NCBI GenBank assembly: GCA_030430495.1
Contig: JAUIKM010000003.1
Coordinates: 186,001 to 250,000, forward strand
Source: a bacterium
Lineage (GTDB): Bacteria > Bacteroidota > Ignavibacteria > Kapaibacteriales > UBA7675
DNA length: 64,000 bases
Reading direction: 5' to 3'
Position numbers and translations under genes: made by a program. Each line of letters starts with the position of its first letter. Position 1 is the first letter of the stretch. The notes beneath the pieces are model-generated. The model saw only the letters and a list, made by a program, of their open reading frames with translations, made no database searches and was not told where the DNA came from. Shown one piece after another: positions 10,378 to 18,627 of this stretch.

Positions 10378-10418
10378 TTTTCACCACCAGTATTTCCGCC
10401 ATTTAAGAGAGAAGGATA

Positions 10419-11855
10419 ATGACCACAAATCTCTATATTAACGAGCATTCCAAATCCAAAGAGTGCGGCATCTATGCCTACGTTCGAGGCGTGAGCAAAG
10501 GTAAAACCATTGTCATTCACACCGGGCAAAGGATTCCAGCGAAATATTGGGACTCGAAACGTCAAATTGCCAAACGGGCATATACGGGAAGCCCTGAACT
10601 GAATTCCCTCTTGTCCAAGATACGAGAATCCATCAAATCCGAGTATCGCCAAACGATCACGAATGACGAAACAGCCAGTTTTGAAAGCATCAAAAACATT
10701 CTCAAAAACTTGGTTGCCCGCATCAATGGCGAACAGGAAGAGACGGTTTCGAATCCTGAACAGGAGCAAGAAACCCACTCAACTCTGATCCAAGTAGCGG
10801 ACGACTTTCTGGAAAGCAGAAAGACGGATTTAGGGCAAGCCACCATCAAGAAGTACAAGGCACTCAGGAACATTCTGATTGACTTTGACCAGTCGCTCAA
10901 TCCACATCAGTCTTCAGAATATAGTGACAATGTCACCACTAAGACGATACCAACAGGACTTCCAATTCACCAATTCAACTTGAGGCAATTTGATTCGTTC
11001 AAGCAGTTTCTCATAGAAGAAAAAGGACACGTCAACGGCACCGTTCATAAGTATACAGCATTGCTTAAATCCCTACTTAAGTGGTCGAAGAAACGCGGTT
11101 ATCACAATTCAACGGAATTCGAAGAATTCAAAGCCAAACACGAAGCAACCGACATAGTCTATCTTTCCGAGTCAGAGCTATTCAGACTACTCGACTTCGA
11201 TTTTTCAGCCGTTCCGATAGAAGTAACCGGCGAAGACTTGCAAGCTCATCTTCGTTTCACCAAAGCAAGTTCTCTCCCACCAGACCGCGAGCAGGAAGTT
11301 CGGCAAGTCATCACCCAGCGAAAGCGAAACAAACTCAAAACGCTCGAAGGCGTCCGGGACGTTTTCTGTTTTGGCTGCTTTTCCGGGCAGCGGTTTTCAG
11401 ACCTTGCGAATCTCAAACATACTGACATCCGCAATGGCTACTGGCATTTGCGACAAGTAAAAACAAAAGACCCGCTGAAAATTCCGTTGAATCAATTTGC
11501 TTTGGAGATTCTCAGCAAGTACCGAAATGACAATAAAGCTTTGCCGACCATCAGTGCTCAGAAGTCCAATCGCTACCTGAAGCTCATCGCATCAATGGTG
11601 GGAATTGACGAACCCGTAACCATTGTCCGCTACCGAGGTTCGGAGCGAATTGAAATGACCGAACCAAAACATCAATTCATCACAACGCATACCGCTCGTC
11701 GTACGTTCGTGACCCTTTCGCTCCAACGCGGCATGCGAGCCGAAACGTGTATGGCTATAACAGGTCACCGGTCAATGAAGTCATTTGCCCGCTACATAAA
11801 AATTAGCGACACAGTGAAAGAAACCGAAATGAACCACATTTGGAGTAAAAGATGA
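10419..11855 (+). CDS. int: Tyrosine recombinase (element integrase)
   Basis: Catalyses integration and excision of the element at the tRNA-Phe 3' end. The protein has 478 residues. The N-terminal part resembles the arm-binding and SAM-like domains of Bacteroidetes integrases, and the catalytic C-terminal domain shows the active residues: Arg325 (SGQRFSDL), His424-Arg427 (HTARR), His450 (ITGHRS) and the nucleophile Tyr459 (FARYIK). AGAAGGA lies just before the ATG. Facing inward right next to the left core is the classical position for the element's own integrase. Confidence 0.95.
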   Translation: MTTNLYINEHSKSKECGIYAYVRGVSKGKTIVIHTGQRIPAKYWDSKRQIAKRAYTGSPELNSLLSKIRESIKSEYRQTITNDETASFESIKNILKNLVARINGEQEETVSNPEQEQETHSTLIQVADDFLESRKTDLGQATIKKYKALRNILIDFDQSLNPHQSSEYSDNVTTKTIPTGLPIHQFNLRQFDSFKQFLIEEKGHVNGTVHKYTALLKSLLKWSKKRGYHNSTEFEEFKAKHEATDIVYLSESELFRLLDFDFSAVPIEVTGEDLQAHLRFTKASSLPPDREQEVRQVITQRKRNKLKTLEGVRDVFCFGCFSGQRFSDLANLKHTDIRNGYWHLRQVKTKDPLKIPLNQFALEILSKYRNDNKALPTISAQKSNRYLKLIASMVGIDEPVTIVRYRGSERIEMTEPKHQFITTHTARRTFVTLSLQRGMRAETCMAITGHRSMKSFARYIKISDTVKETEMNHIWSKR

Positions 11856-12195
11856 GCCAGAAAATGTGCGTTTACTCAAACGCACAAATCTTTACTCATT
11901 GGCACCGCGTTCATTAAACAACTGTTAAGATTACTTCCGATTCCTATTGTTGTGAAAAGTGCAACATCCACCGACGGAATTGAGAGTTAATACAGGTAGG
12001 CGACGCAGCTTAGACGCTCAAGCGTACGTCGCAACTTCCAATTACCGTCGTCGTCTGTTAAACTGAGCCTGCGGGGGCAGGGCAAGTTTGCCTTTTTGTA
12101 CGAATCCCAATTGGGAGTAGACAAAAACGCGAACTTGCTCAGGGAATTCTTCCCTAAGAACCCTTTGCGGTTGTGCCGTTTAACAGTCAGCCGAG
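11856..12195. promoter_or_regulatory. Non-coding region upstream of mobC; candidate oriT
   Basis: About 340 bases without a supportable gene. Between 12,060 and 12,160 it carries several short inverted repeats: GGCAA-GT-TTGCC (12,081-12,092), CCCAATTGGG (12,106-12,115) and AGGGAA-TTC-TTCCCT (12,141-12,155). Relaxase operons commonly have their transfer origin immediately upstream, so this is the best place for oriT. No nick site was recognised. Confidence 0.4.
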
Positions 12196-12636
12196 ATGAG
12201 AACCATGCCATTCAAATCAAATGAAAAGAAACAATCCTACCAGCGGCACTACCGCGAGAACTACAAAAAAACTAAACGCAGAATTGGCGTTACCGTAACC
12301 ATCGACGAGTACACGTTGATACAGAAATTGGCCGGCGATCTTCGTAGCGTTCCCGCACAGTTAAAAGCTATGGCGTTTGCCTATCACACTCAGGAATATC
12401 TCGTGCCGCCAGACATCAAAAAGAAGCTCGATGAATTTGTGTACCACCTACTCAAAATCGGGAACAACATTAATCAATTGGTACGTGAGGTTCATACCGC
12501 CCGAAAGAGTCGATGGAAGTTTGGACGGGAACTGAGCGTCGGAAAAATGACACGATACGTGGAAGGCATATTAACAAAGCTGCACGCCATTGAACAATTC
12601 ATCAACGAGACGCTCACCAAGCCGCCGCGGAGATAA
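12196..12636 (+). CDS. mobC: MobC-like mobilisation accessory protein
   Basis: A 146-residue basic protein. The N-terminal part resembles a ribbon-helix-helix DNA-binding region (RRIGVTVTIDEYT). The segment HLLKIGNNINQLVREVH is the characteristic MobC motif. MobC proteins bind near oriT and help the relaxase open the strands. A second ATG three codons downstream (12,205) could be the real start. Only three bases separate its stop from the relaxase gene, so the two are co-transcribed. Confidence 0.85.
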   Translation: MRTMPFKSNEKKQSYQRHYRENYKKTKRRIGVTVTIDEYTLIQKLAGDLRSVPAQLKAMAFAYHTQEYLVPPDIKKKLDEFVYHLLKIGNNINQLVREVHTARKSRWKFGRELSVGKMTRYVEGILTKLHAIEQFINETLTKPPRR

Positions 12637-12639
12637 GGT

Positions 12640-13482
12640 ATGATAATAAAGGAACTCAGCCGAAAGTCACCGTCATTTCGACAACTGCTCAATTACATCA
12701 ATCGTGACCGTGAAACGAATGAACATGTAATCTTGCACAACTTCAATCTGCCTGACAACGCTCGTCATTCACAAATCGAAGCTCGATTTTTGGAGAATCA
12801 CGCCTACCTTTCCAAGCGTCAAAACGGTAATTCGATGTACCACACCATTGTCAGTCTGAAACGTGATCCGTCCATTGACGTGGAAGTCCAAATGCAAATA
12901 CTTCGAGAACTTACCAACCGCTACATTGACCGGCGGGCCGGAAACATGTTGTGCTACGGCAACGCACACATAGAGGCCGAGCAATTGCATTATCACGTAA
13001 TCATTTCCAGTAACGAATATCGCAGTCGGCGGCGGGTACGACTCACCAAAGCCCAATTCGCGGACATACAGAAAGACATTGAACGCTACGCCCAAGAGCG
13101 TTACCCAGAGTTGGAGTTGCCGTCACGCTACAATCGAACTGAACGAACAACCGAACGTTCAATCGGAGAAAAGGAATATCAGCTCTCACGGCGAACCGAC
13201 AGAAAAACGAAAAAAGAGCTATTGCGAGAAAAGCTCCAACAGATTTTTCGGAGCGTCGGAACGTATCAGGAACTTGAAGCCGCACTCCAAGAAGGCAACC
13301 TTTCACTCCACCAACGCGGTACAAATGTAGTGATAACGTCAGGACAAATGAAGGTTCGTCTTTCTACTATCGGACTGGAAGAAGACTACCGACGATTACA
13401 CCGGAGTTTTGAAAGGACATACCGTGAATCAGTGCCGGAATTGAATCGTGACCATGAACGAGAACACGGACTGAGTCGCTAG
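12640..13482 (+). CDS. mobA: Relaxase (MobA/VirD2-type DNA-nicking protein)
   Basis: Nicks oriT and leads the single strand into the recipient. Of 280 residues, the first 150 form the relaxase domain. Tyr18 (LLNYINRD) is the likely nucleophile, YHTIVSLKRD follows, and the metal-binding triad is in NAHIEAEQLHYHVIIS. The rest is highly charged and probably helical. At 280 residues it is short for the family and lacks a primase or helicase extension. GGAG lies seven bases before the ATG. It converges with the HTH gene to its right, stop to stop within five bases. Confidence 0.9.
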   Translation: MIIKELSRKSPSFRQLLNYINRDRETNEHVILHNFNLPDNARHSQIEARFLENHAYLSKRQNGNSMYHTIVSLKRDPSIDVEVQMQILRELTNRYIDRRAGNMLCYGNAHIEAEQLHYHVIISSNEYRSRRRVRLTKAQFADIQKDIERYAQERYPELELPSRYNRTERTTERSIGEKEYQLSRRTDRKTKKELLREKLQQIFRSVGTYQELEAALQEGNLSLHQRGTNVVITSGQMKVRLSTIGLEEDYRRLHRSFERTYRESVPELNRDHEREHGLSR

Positions 13483-13486
13483 ACGT

Positions 13487-13810
13487 TCACGAGTTCTTCC
13501 GTGTACCGATTCGTTTCAATACCGCCATTACTTCATCACGTTTAAAGTACACCCGCTTCGATCCGGGCATGCGAAAAAATGGGAGCTTTGCCGTTCTCTT
13601 CCAATTGTGGATCGTCACTTTGGAGACCTTGAAAATGGCACACACTTCCTCAATGGTAAGCAGGTCGTCACGTCCGGCGTTTCCGTCAAACAAATCAACA
13701 AGCTTGTTCAGTGACGCTTCAATGATCTGTTTAATCCGTTCTTCCAATTCCGCGAGCGTGATAGGCAACAGCACGATTCGATTTGATCCTGTCGGTGAAC
13801 TATTCGTCAT
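13487..13810 (-). CDS. HTH_17 / excisionase-family DNA-binding protein
   Basis: A 107-residue protein ending in a MerR-like winged helix of the 'excisionase family': LLTIEEVCAIFKVSKVTIHN, then an Arg-Tyr-rich wing (GSKRVYFKRDEVMAVL). A helical stretch precedes it. Such proteins in mobile elements act as recombination directionality factors or transcription regulators. The ATG at 13,810 is chosen because GGGAG lies six bases upstream. A longer frame to 13,852 would run into the coupling-protein gene. It is the last gene of the leftward transfer operon. Confidence 0.82.
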   Translation of the reverse strand: MTNSSPTGSNRIVLLPITLAELEERIKQIIEASLNKLVDLFDGNAGRDDLLTIEEVCAIFKVSKVTIHNWKRTAKLPFFRMPGSKRVYFKRDEVMAVLKRIGTRKNS

Positions 13811-13838
13811 TGGAAACTCCCAAAAAAGTGTTGTGATA

Positions 13839-15374
13839 CTACCGCCGTCCAATTGTTCTGAGAAAGCGTTTGTTTTTGAAATAGGGTTTAACTTTGCTGA
13901 GTTTTACAGGATTGAGCGAACGATAAAGATAGATCATTTCTCCGTCCGACATAGTCCTGACCTCTTGAGCCGTAAAGAGCCGACGTTGCATGTGTTTATC
14001 GCGTTTTGACTTGTCGGCAAAACCGGCTTCAGAATAGCTTACCGTAGCATCTCCAATCGTCTTCGAAATTCGTTCCGCACTATCAATACTCAGACCGGGC
14101 ATCACCAGCAAACTGCCGATGTTTTCGAAAATCACTTGTGCTGCTTCTTTCCCATACAAGAGACCTAATTGCTCGAATGATTGCAGCCCGACGCAAAGGC
14201 TGATCCGAAATGACCGAACATAGCTGATATACCGGTCGAGCTGCGGAACAGCCGGCATTTGAGCAAACTCGTCACAGAGGCAAAACACGTTTAGATCTTT
14301 TTTGCCCGGAGCGACCATGAGATTGTCTAACAGCACCTTGTACAAGACTGTTAATATAAAATTTAAGTGCGGTTTCGCGGGCGAAGTAATGATATAAAAA
14401 GCCGTTTTCGTGCGTCGAAATGACGGAATATCGAGATTGCTTTTTCCACTCGTCGCCGACTGCAAGGTCGGATCGTTTAACGGATCAAGAGCAATTCTGG
14501 CACTTGACGTAATAGATTTGCGAGCGTTATCGCCCTCTGATTTATAGGCAACCCACGCTCGATACAAGCGGTCTGGCAAATGAAGTTTAATGAGCTTGTC
14601 GAGCGATTCTTGCTCCGGCGTGTCGATCATATCCAAGAAGTCGACGACCGTCATGAGATTCTGACGCTCTTCGTCGAGTTCTTTCACAAGTGACAACAAA
14701 ATAGAAATGAGTTTCTCCGCCCCTGAATTAAAATAAATCTGGTCTCCACTGGATTTCGCGTAGGTCGCTTCAACCAATATCTTACTTAGCAAGCGAATCT
14801 CAGAATAGTCTTGAAAGTAGTCCAGCGGATTGAACACCACATCACTATTTGACGGATCATTGAGATTGAAACGAAGAACGCGAAAGCCGTGCTTTTTCGC
14901 GAGATAGTCACTTGTTAAGTCATACAATTCCGCTTTGGGATCGGTAATAATCTGTGTGTCTTCTGTTAAGCCGGCACAATTATAGGCGTAGGCAAACGAC
15001 GATTTGCCGCTACCGGTCGGCCCAACGATGGCCATGTGCGTCATAGCCCGTTGTTTGGAAATACGCAGTTTGTGTCCAATGAAATGTCCCTTGTTTCGCG
15101 AGGATAGAACACGACGGCGTTCACCAAATTTCAGCCAACGTGCCGCACCAAAAAGCGTATTTGGGCCACGCAACCAACGAAAAATATGCGGGAACGGCAT
15201 TGCAAGCAGTTTAACGCAAGAGACCACAAGACGCCAGAGAAGGACAACAATTCGTAGAACGATCCCAGAAATACCACCCATACGTTCGACCGTCTTTGGA
15301 AACACTTTCTCCAGACAAAAGAGTACCAAAAGTATCAATGCCGCCAGTTCCACACTTCTCCCCAAAAACGTCAT
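13839..15374 (-). CDS. Type IV coupling protein (TraG/VirD4 family)
   Basis: A hexameric ATPase that connects the relaxase-DNA complex to a secretion channel at the inner membrane. The 511-residue protein has two or three hydrophobic segments at the N-terminus. Walker A is GPTGSGKSS (about residue 118-126), then TDPKAELYD, Walker B (FCLCDEFAQMP) and the family motif near VGLQSFEQLGLLYG. Start: the ATG at 15,374 has GGAGGAGAGA directly before it. The upstream GTG lies within that ribosome-binding site. It is the only transfer ATPase found in the element. Confidence 0.93.
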   Translation of the reverse strand: MTFLGRSVELAALILLVLFCLEKVFPKTVERMGGISGIVLRIVVLLWRLVVSCVKLLAMPFPHIFRWLRGPNTLFGAARWLKFGERRRVLSSRNKGHFIGHKLRISKQRAMTHMAIVGPTGSGKSSFAYAYNCAGLTEDTQIITDPKAELYDLTSDYLAKKHGFRVLRFNLNDPSNSDVVFNPLDYFQDYSEIRLLSKILVEATYAKSSGDQIYFNSGAEKLISILLSLVKELDEERQNLMTVVDFLDMIDTPEQESLDKLIKLHLPDRLYRAWVAYKSEGDNARKSITSSARIALDPLNDPTLQSATSGKSNLDIPSFRRTKTAFYIITSPAKPHLNFILTVLYKVLLDNLMVAPGKKDLNVFCLCDEFAQMPAVPQLDRYISYVRSFRISLCVGLQSFEQLGLLYGKEAAQVIFENIGSLLVMPGLSIDSAERISKTIGDATVSYSEAGFADKSKRDKHMQRRLFTAQEVRTMSDGEMIYLYRSLNPVKLSKVKPYFKNKRFLRTIGRR

Positions 15375-15524
15375 TCTCTCCTCCACGAACCGTCAATGAA
15401 CTGTCTATTAACATTCAACAGAATACACTCAGAAACGCACCGGAACGGTTTTGACTCCAGTGCGTCTCTGGTCGGTCACATCGTTGACGCCCCGCCAAAG
15501 TGCGTCAACGAGTTATGCACTCTC

Positions 15525-15734
15525 CTACCGCCGCGTAAACGAACTGCGAACCAACGAGTCGAACAGGCGGAACGGGATGCGGGCGAGGTTGTACAATGCT
15601 TTGCCAAGAAGCGTCCACCAGCTCTTCCGGCGAGGTCTGTATTGCCGAGGAGTATCGTCAATCTGGTAGGCAACGAAGATCGACAGCAAGAACATGCTCA
15701 TCACCACGACAATTATCACTTGCGATTCCATCAT
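15525..15734 (-). CDS. Small single-pass membrane protein in the transfer operon
   Basis: A 69-residue protein with one hydrophobic segment near the N-terminus (SQVIIVVVMSMFLLSIFVAY) followed by a basic, aromatic tail (RRKSWWTLLGKAL). AAAGGA six bases before the first of two adjacent ATG codons supports the start at 15,734. It lies between the coupling-protein gene and a larger membrane protein gene on the same strand. The family is not recognised. A role in the transfer complex is inferred only from position. Confidence 0.65.
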   Translation of the reverse strand: MMESQVIIVVVMSMFLLSIFVAYQIDDTPRQYRPRRKSWWTLLGKALYNLARIPFRLFDSLVRSSFTRR

Positions 15735-15806
15735 ATTTATTCCTTTCTGATAACAGCGTTCAGAGATAGTGCGGGGCATGTATCTGCCCCGCATGAGAGC
15801 AAACGA

Positions 15807-16703
15807 TTAATTCAGATTCGTACGACGGTGAACATGGGAGTCAAAGCCAAGATGTTGCTTCAGGAACGCTTGTTCCTCGGATGTCAATTCGAGCTGAAAA
15901 TGGGGCATGTAGGAAGCTCGATAGGATTTCAAGTGTGCCACCATTTCCGTCGCTTGTTGCTTTGCCGTTTCAAGCAACTCAAAATACCGGTTTACCTTGC
16001 GTTCGACTTTCAGCCCCTCAATGAAGTATGCTAGACGCCGCAACGACCCAAGAACCATCGTACTACTCAGGATAAAGCAGATATGAACGGTCGCCACGAC
16101 CAACGTGAATATCAAATAGGCAGTGGCCGAAGGATCACCCATTGACGCTAGCAATACGTACTCATAAACAAACGCACCACAAGCCAGGAATGCAGGGATA
16201 AGTTTAAGTAGCGATAACAGAACATATTTCGAACGGAGCCGCAAAAGATGGCGTTTCACAGCGTCAGGGCGAGGGCTGCCATCCTTCTCATTTTTCTCCG
16301 CCTCATGCTTTGCATTCACATACGACTTTCGAGCTTCATGGCAGTGCTTAAACAAAAGAATGTAGGCGAGTATTAACACGAGGGGAATAGCCACCTTGCC
16401 GGCAAACTTGAATCCGGCGGGAATCACGCGAGCAACCGTGTTTGCCAAACCGAAACAGTCGGTAGTGAAGGTCGCACCGCTGATCAATACGGAGCCAACA
16501 TCGTGCAAGATGTTCCACTTGTATCCTTGGTTGTCTTTTGTTTTGCGTTTGTGCGAGTATTTCTCACGCACGGCTTCTGAGCGTACCGACGTCGAAAGGG
16601 CCAGACTTCTGCGAAATTTCACCAATGCTCGTTCGAGTGCTTGCCGAGCTACCTCAGGCAGTCGATTCCTGTGCTGTTCGTATAACTTGTTAATCTGACT
16701 CAT
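15807..16703 (-). CDS. Multi-pass membrane protein of unknown family (transfer operon)
   Basis: 298 residues. A charged N-terminal third is followed by four or so hydrophobic segments (AIPLVLILAYILLF, LLKLIPAFLACGAFVYEYVLL, AYLIFTLVVATVHICFIL and a weaker one near residue 90), with a charged C-terminal domain. The start overlaps the end of the upstream VWA gene by 14 bases and has AGGAG six bases before the ATG, so translation is probably coupled. I do not recognise the family. Operon membership suggests it works with the VWA lipoprotein and coupling protein. Confidence 0.8.
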   Translation of the reverse strand: MSQINKLYEQHRNRLPEVARQALERALVKFRRSLALSTSVRSEAVREKYSHKRKTKDNQGYKWNILHDVGSVLISGATFTTDCFGLANTVARVIPAGFKFAGKVAIPLVLILAYILLFKHCHEARKSYVNAKHEAEKNEKDGSPRPDAVKRHLLRLRSKYVLLSLLKLIPAFLACGAFVYEYVLLASMGDPSATAYLIFTLVVATVHICFILSSTMVLGSLRRLAYFIEGLKVERKVNRYFELLETAKQQATEMVAHLKSYRASYMPHFQLELTSEEQAFLKQHLGFDSHVHRRTNLN

Positions 16704-17529
16704 GGTCGTCTCCTGCCATTAAGGTGTCGTGAATCATCTCAGCCTCAACAATCGGACGAATACCGAGGATACGAAAGGCACCGTCAAGATCAACCACACG
16801 GGTAATGTCAAACCGGTTTGCCCACTCACCTTTGAGTTCATTGGCACCATGCACCAGCAGAACGCACAGGCTGTCCGTATTGGGAAACAATGGCACCGGT
16901 GTTGCACTGTAGTGCTGACCATCGGAGACAAGAATTATCGCTTTTTTGGCAATCGCACGCTGCGTATGCAGAAACGTAATGGCACGGTTTAACGCACCAT
17001 GAATGTCACTCCCACGAGCGTCAATTTTCGATTGACGATCAAACAGCTCAGTGCCGTCACGTTGAAACTTGCGTGCAATACGTGAGCGTTCGGCCGCGTA
17101 GGCATCAAGCACGGGCGACAGGCTATCACTCAACCGTTTTTGTGCCGACGCTTTCGCCAGAATATTGTCGATGTTCTTGACGCTGGCACCATTCGGAAAA
17201 ACTGGACGGTCGCAATACAGAGCGACACCAGGTCGATCCGAATCACGGGTAACAAAGTTTAGGCTCAAAGCCCCACCATTCCGCAGGATATGCTGTTTAA
17301 CCGGTTCAACGTCCGTCAATGTGTACGGGGCAATGAACAAAGAGTCCATACTAGGCGAACGGTCAATGATAAACGCGACGGCAATGCTCTCAGCATATGG
17401 CAACACCGCCTCGACCTTGTTCGAAAGTGCGTTGAACGACTGGTCATTCATATCTACACACGCCATCGAGATAGCTACGATTGGCACGGAGAAAAGCCAG
17501 ACCGTCAACGGAATACGTTGAAGTTTCAT
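16690..17529 (-). CDS. Von Willebrand factor A-domain lipoprotein (transfer operon)
   Basis: 279 residues. A signal peptide ends in a lipobox (ISMAC, Cys24), so the mature protein should be lipid-anchored outside the cytoplasm. The metal-ion-dependent adhesion site is visible: D-x-S-x-S at residues 56-60 (IIDRSPSMDSL), GSDIHGAL in the middle, and LVSDGQH. VWA domains bind protein partners. In a conjugative context it might contact the recipient or organise an envelope complex, which is inference. It overlaps the next gene by 14 bases. Confidence 0.82.
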   Translation of the reverse strand: MKLQRIPLTVWLFSVPIVAISMACVDMNDQSFNALSNKVEAVLPYAESIAVAFIIDRSPSMDSLFIAPYTLTDVEPVKQHILRNGGALSLNFVTRDSDRPGVALYCDRPVFPNGASVKNIDNILAKASAQKRLSDSLSPVLDAYAAERSRIARKFQRDGTELFDRQSKIDARGSDIHGALNRAITFLHTQRAIAKKAIILVSDGQHYSATPVPLFPNTDSLCVLLVHGANELKGEWANRFDITRVVDLDGAFRILGIRPIVEAEMIHDTLMAGDDHESD

Positions 17530-17578
17530 TTTCCTATTCTCAAGTAAAAGTTTTAGAAAACAGTGAGTTAAACAAGAA

Positions 17579-17794
17579 CTACCGCGTCAATTGAAGGTTC
17601 GGCGACGGAATAGAAATGCCATTGGAATTCGTGACAAAGTTGATCGGATAGTATTGATCCTTGCCGATTCCAGTACGGCAGTACACACGGCGTTCAACGA
17701 TAATACGGTCGGTGATCCGAAGTTCATCGTTGCCCCATTCGTGAGTATAGGTCTTGGAGTCAACGGACTTTTTGTTGCGAGAGAAACCCAACAT
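17579..17794 (-). CDS. Small hypothetical protein, first gene of the transfer operon
   Basis: 71 residues beginning MLGFSRNKKSVDS, hydrophilic, with no recognisable domain and no signal peptide. The start at 17,794 is supported by GAGGTG four bases upstream. Its stop lies 50 bases before the VWA lipoprotein gene on the same strand. The long leader upstream holds the first of two 180-bp repeats, so it could be the first translated gene of this operon. Confidence 0.55.
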   Translation of the reverse strand: MLGFSRNKKSVDSKTYTHEWGNDELRITDRIIVERRVYCRTGIGKDQYYPINFVTNSNGISIPSPNLQLTR

Positions 17795-17887
17795 AAGACA
17801 CCTCTGCGAGTAAGTAAAACAAGAATAGGCAACCCCGACACGTCGTGCCAAAGCCACCTTTCGATCATCGCAGAAATGTTAAATTTG

Positions 17888-18068
17888 CATTAACACACTT
17901 GACGGTACACACCTTGACATCATCAACAAAATCATGATGATGCGGGCAAGGTTCGGTCAAGTTTCTTACGTGCTCAAGTTTGGGCTTTTGCACTAAGACA
18001 GATCGACCATGTACCACTCGATAGTTGTCGCTATCGGGTGGTTTGATAGTCTGTCGGATATATCGGAG
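17888..18068. repeat. 180-bp direct repeat, copy 1
   Basis: Copy 1 of a pair (181 bases here, 184 in copy 2 at 18,337-18,520), with the difference in one hairpin loop. It contains two stem-loops: CATCATCA/TGATGATG (17,918-17,942) and an 11-bp stem CCACTCGATAG/CTATCGGGTGG (18,014-18,041). It lies in the leader of the leftward transfer operon. A minus-strand reading frame of 60-odd codons is open in both copies, but most changes between copies would alter amino acids, so a structured RNA or protein-binding DNA is as likely as a gene. Confidence 0.85.
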
Positions 18069-18177
18069 ACCTTGAAAATATGTTAATAAAAGCAACATCT
18101 ATTCCGTTCGTGGAATAAGCACCCTAGCTTTATCTTGTTGAAGATGAAGTTTCCCTTAAAAGCCGAGACAGTTGCTA

Positions 18178-18206
18178 TTGACATTCTCACTAAAGAGTGA
18201 GACAAT
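18178..18206 (+). promoter_or_regulatory. Sigma-70-type promoter with palindromic operator in its spacer
   Basis: TTGACA (18,178-18,183) and GACAAT (18,201-18,206) are separated by exactly 17 bases. The spacer holds a perfect inverted repeat CTCACT-AAAG-AGTGAG extended by one T/A pair. This suggests a repressed promoter for the short transcription unit ending at 18,307. Confidence 0.65.
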
Positions 18207-18212
18207 CAAAAC

Positions 18213-18307
18213 AAGTATGTCCAGCTTTTATGGTTCATAAGGGTATGTCTTATAGCCATAAACGGATATGCATATGCCTCCGACGTTCCAGCGTCGGAGG
18301 TTTTTTT
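18213..18307 (+). ncRNA. Candidate small RNA between the two 180-bp repeats
   Basis: About 95 nt from the predicted start to the T-tract. It contains a long hairpin (TTTATGG..CCATAAA at 18,227-18,262, continuing inward to about 14 pairs with one bulged C) and ends in the terminator at 18,277-18,307. No ribosome-binding site with a worthwhile reading frame is present, only a possible seven-codon one. Its target and function are unknown. The two direct repeats flank it on both sides. Confidence 0.6.
18277..18307 (+). terminator. Strong intrinsic terminator of the candidate small RNA
   Basis: A 9-bp perfect stem CCTCCGACG / CGTCGGAGG, six-base loop, then seven T on the plus strand. Confidence 0.93.
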
Positions 18308-18336
18308 CTACCTATGTGATTGAGTTAAACTACTTT

Positions 18337-18520
18337 CATTAACACACTTGACGGTGCACGCCTTGACATCACCAACAAAATCATGATGATGCGGGCAAGG
18401 ATCGGTCAAGTTTCTTACGTGCTCAAGTGGCAGCTTTTGCACTAAGACAGATCGACCATGTACCACTCGATAGTTCTCTAGGCTGTCGAGTGGTTTGATA
18501 GACTGTCGTATTTGACGGAG
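18337..18520. repeat. 180-bp direct repeat, copy 2
   Basis: Copy 2 of the repeat at 17,888-18,068. Its 11-bp stem (18,463-18,493) keeps full pairing on the plus strand because the two changed 3'-arm bases swap an A-U pair and a G-U wobble between copies. The loop is three bases longer. It sits between the LuxR-type regulator gene (ending 18,628) and the small-RNA terminator. Confidence 0.85.
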
Positions 18521-18627
18521 TTCTGAATTCGGAGCGTTTAACGTACGCTCATTGGTGGAAAGTATACGTAATCTAATCGGTGAATGTACCACTCAAACGT
18601 CACCACGAATCGATACTCATTTACTAC

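Noticed and set aside
17865-18592. Two paralogous small protein genes in the 180-bp repeats
   Set aside because: Open frames exist in both copies, but starts lack ribosome-binding sites and most differences are non-synonymous. Kept as a repeat with the coding option mentioned.
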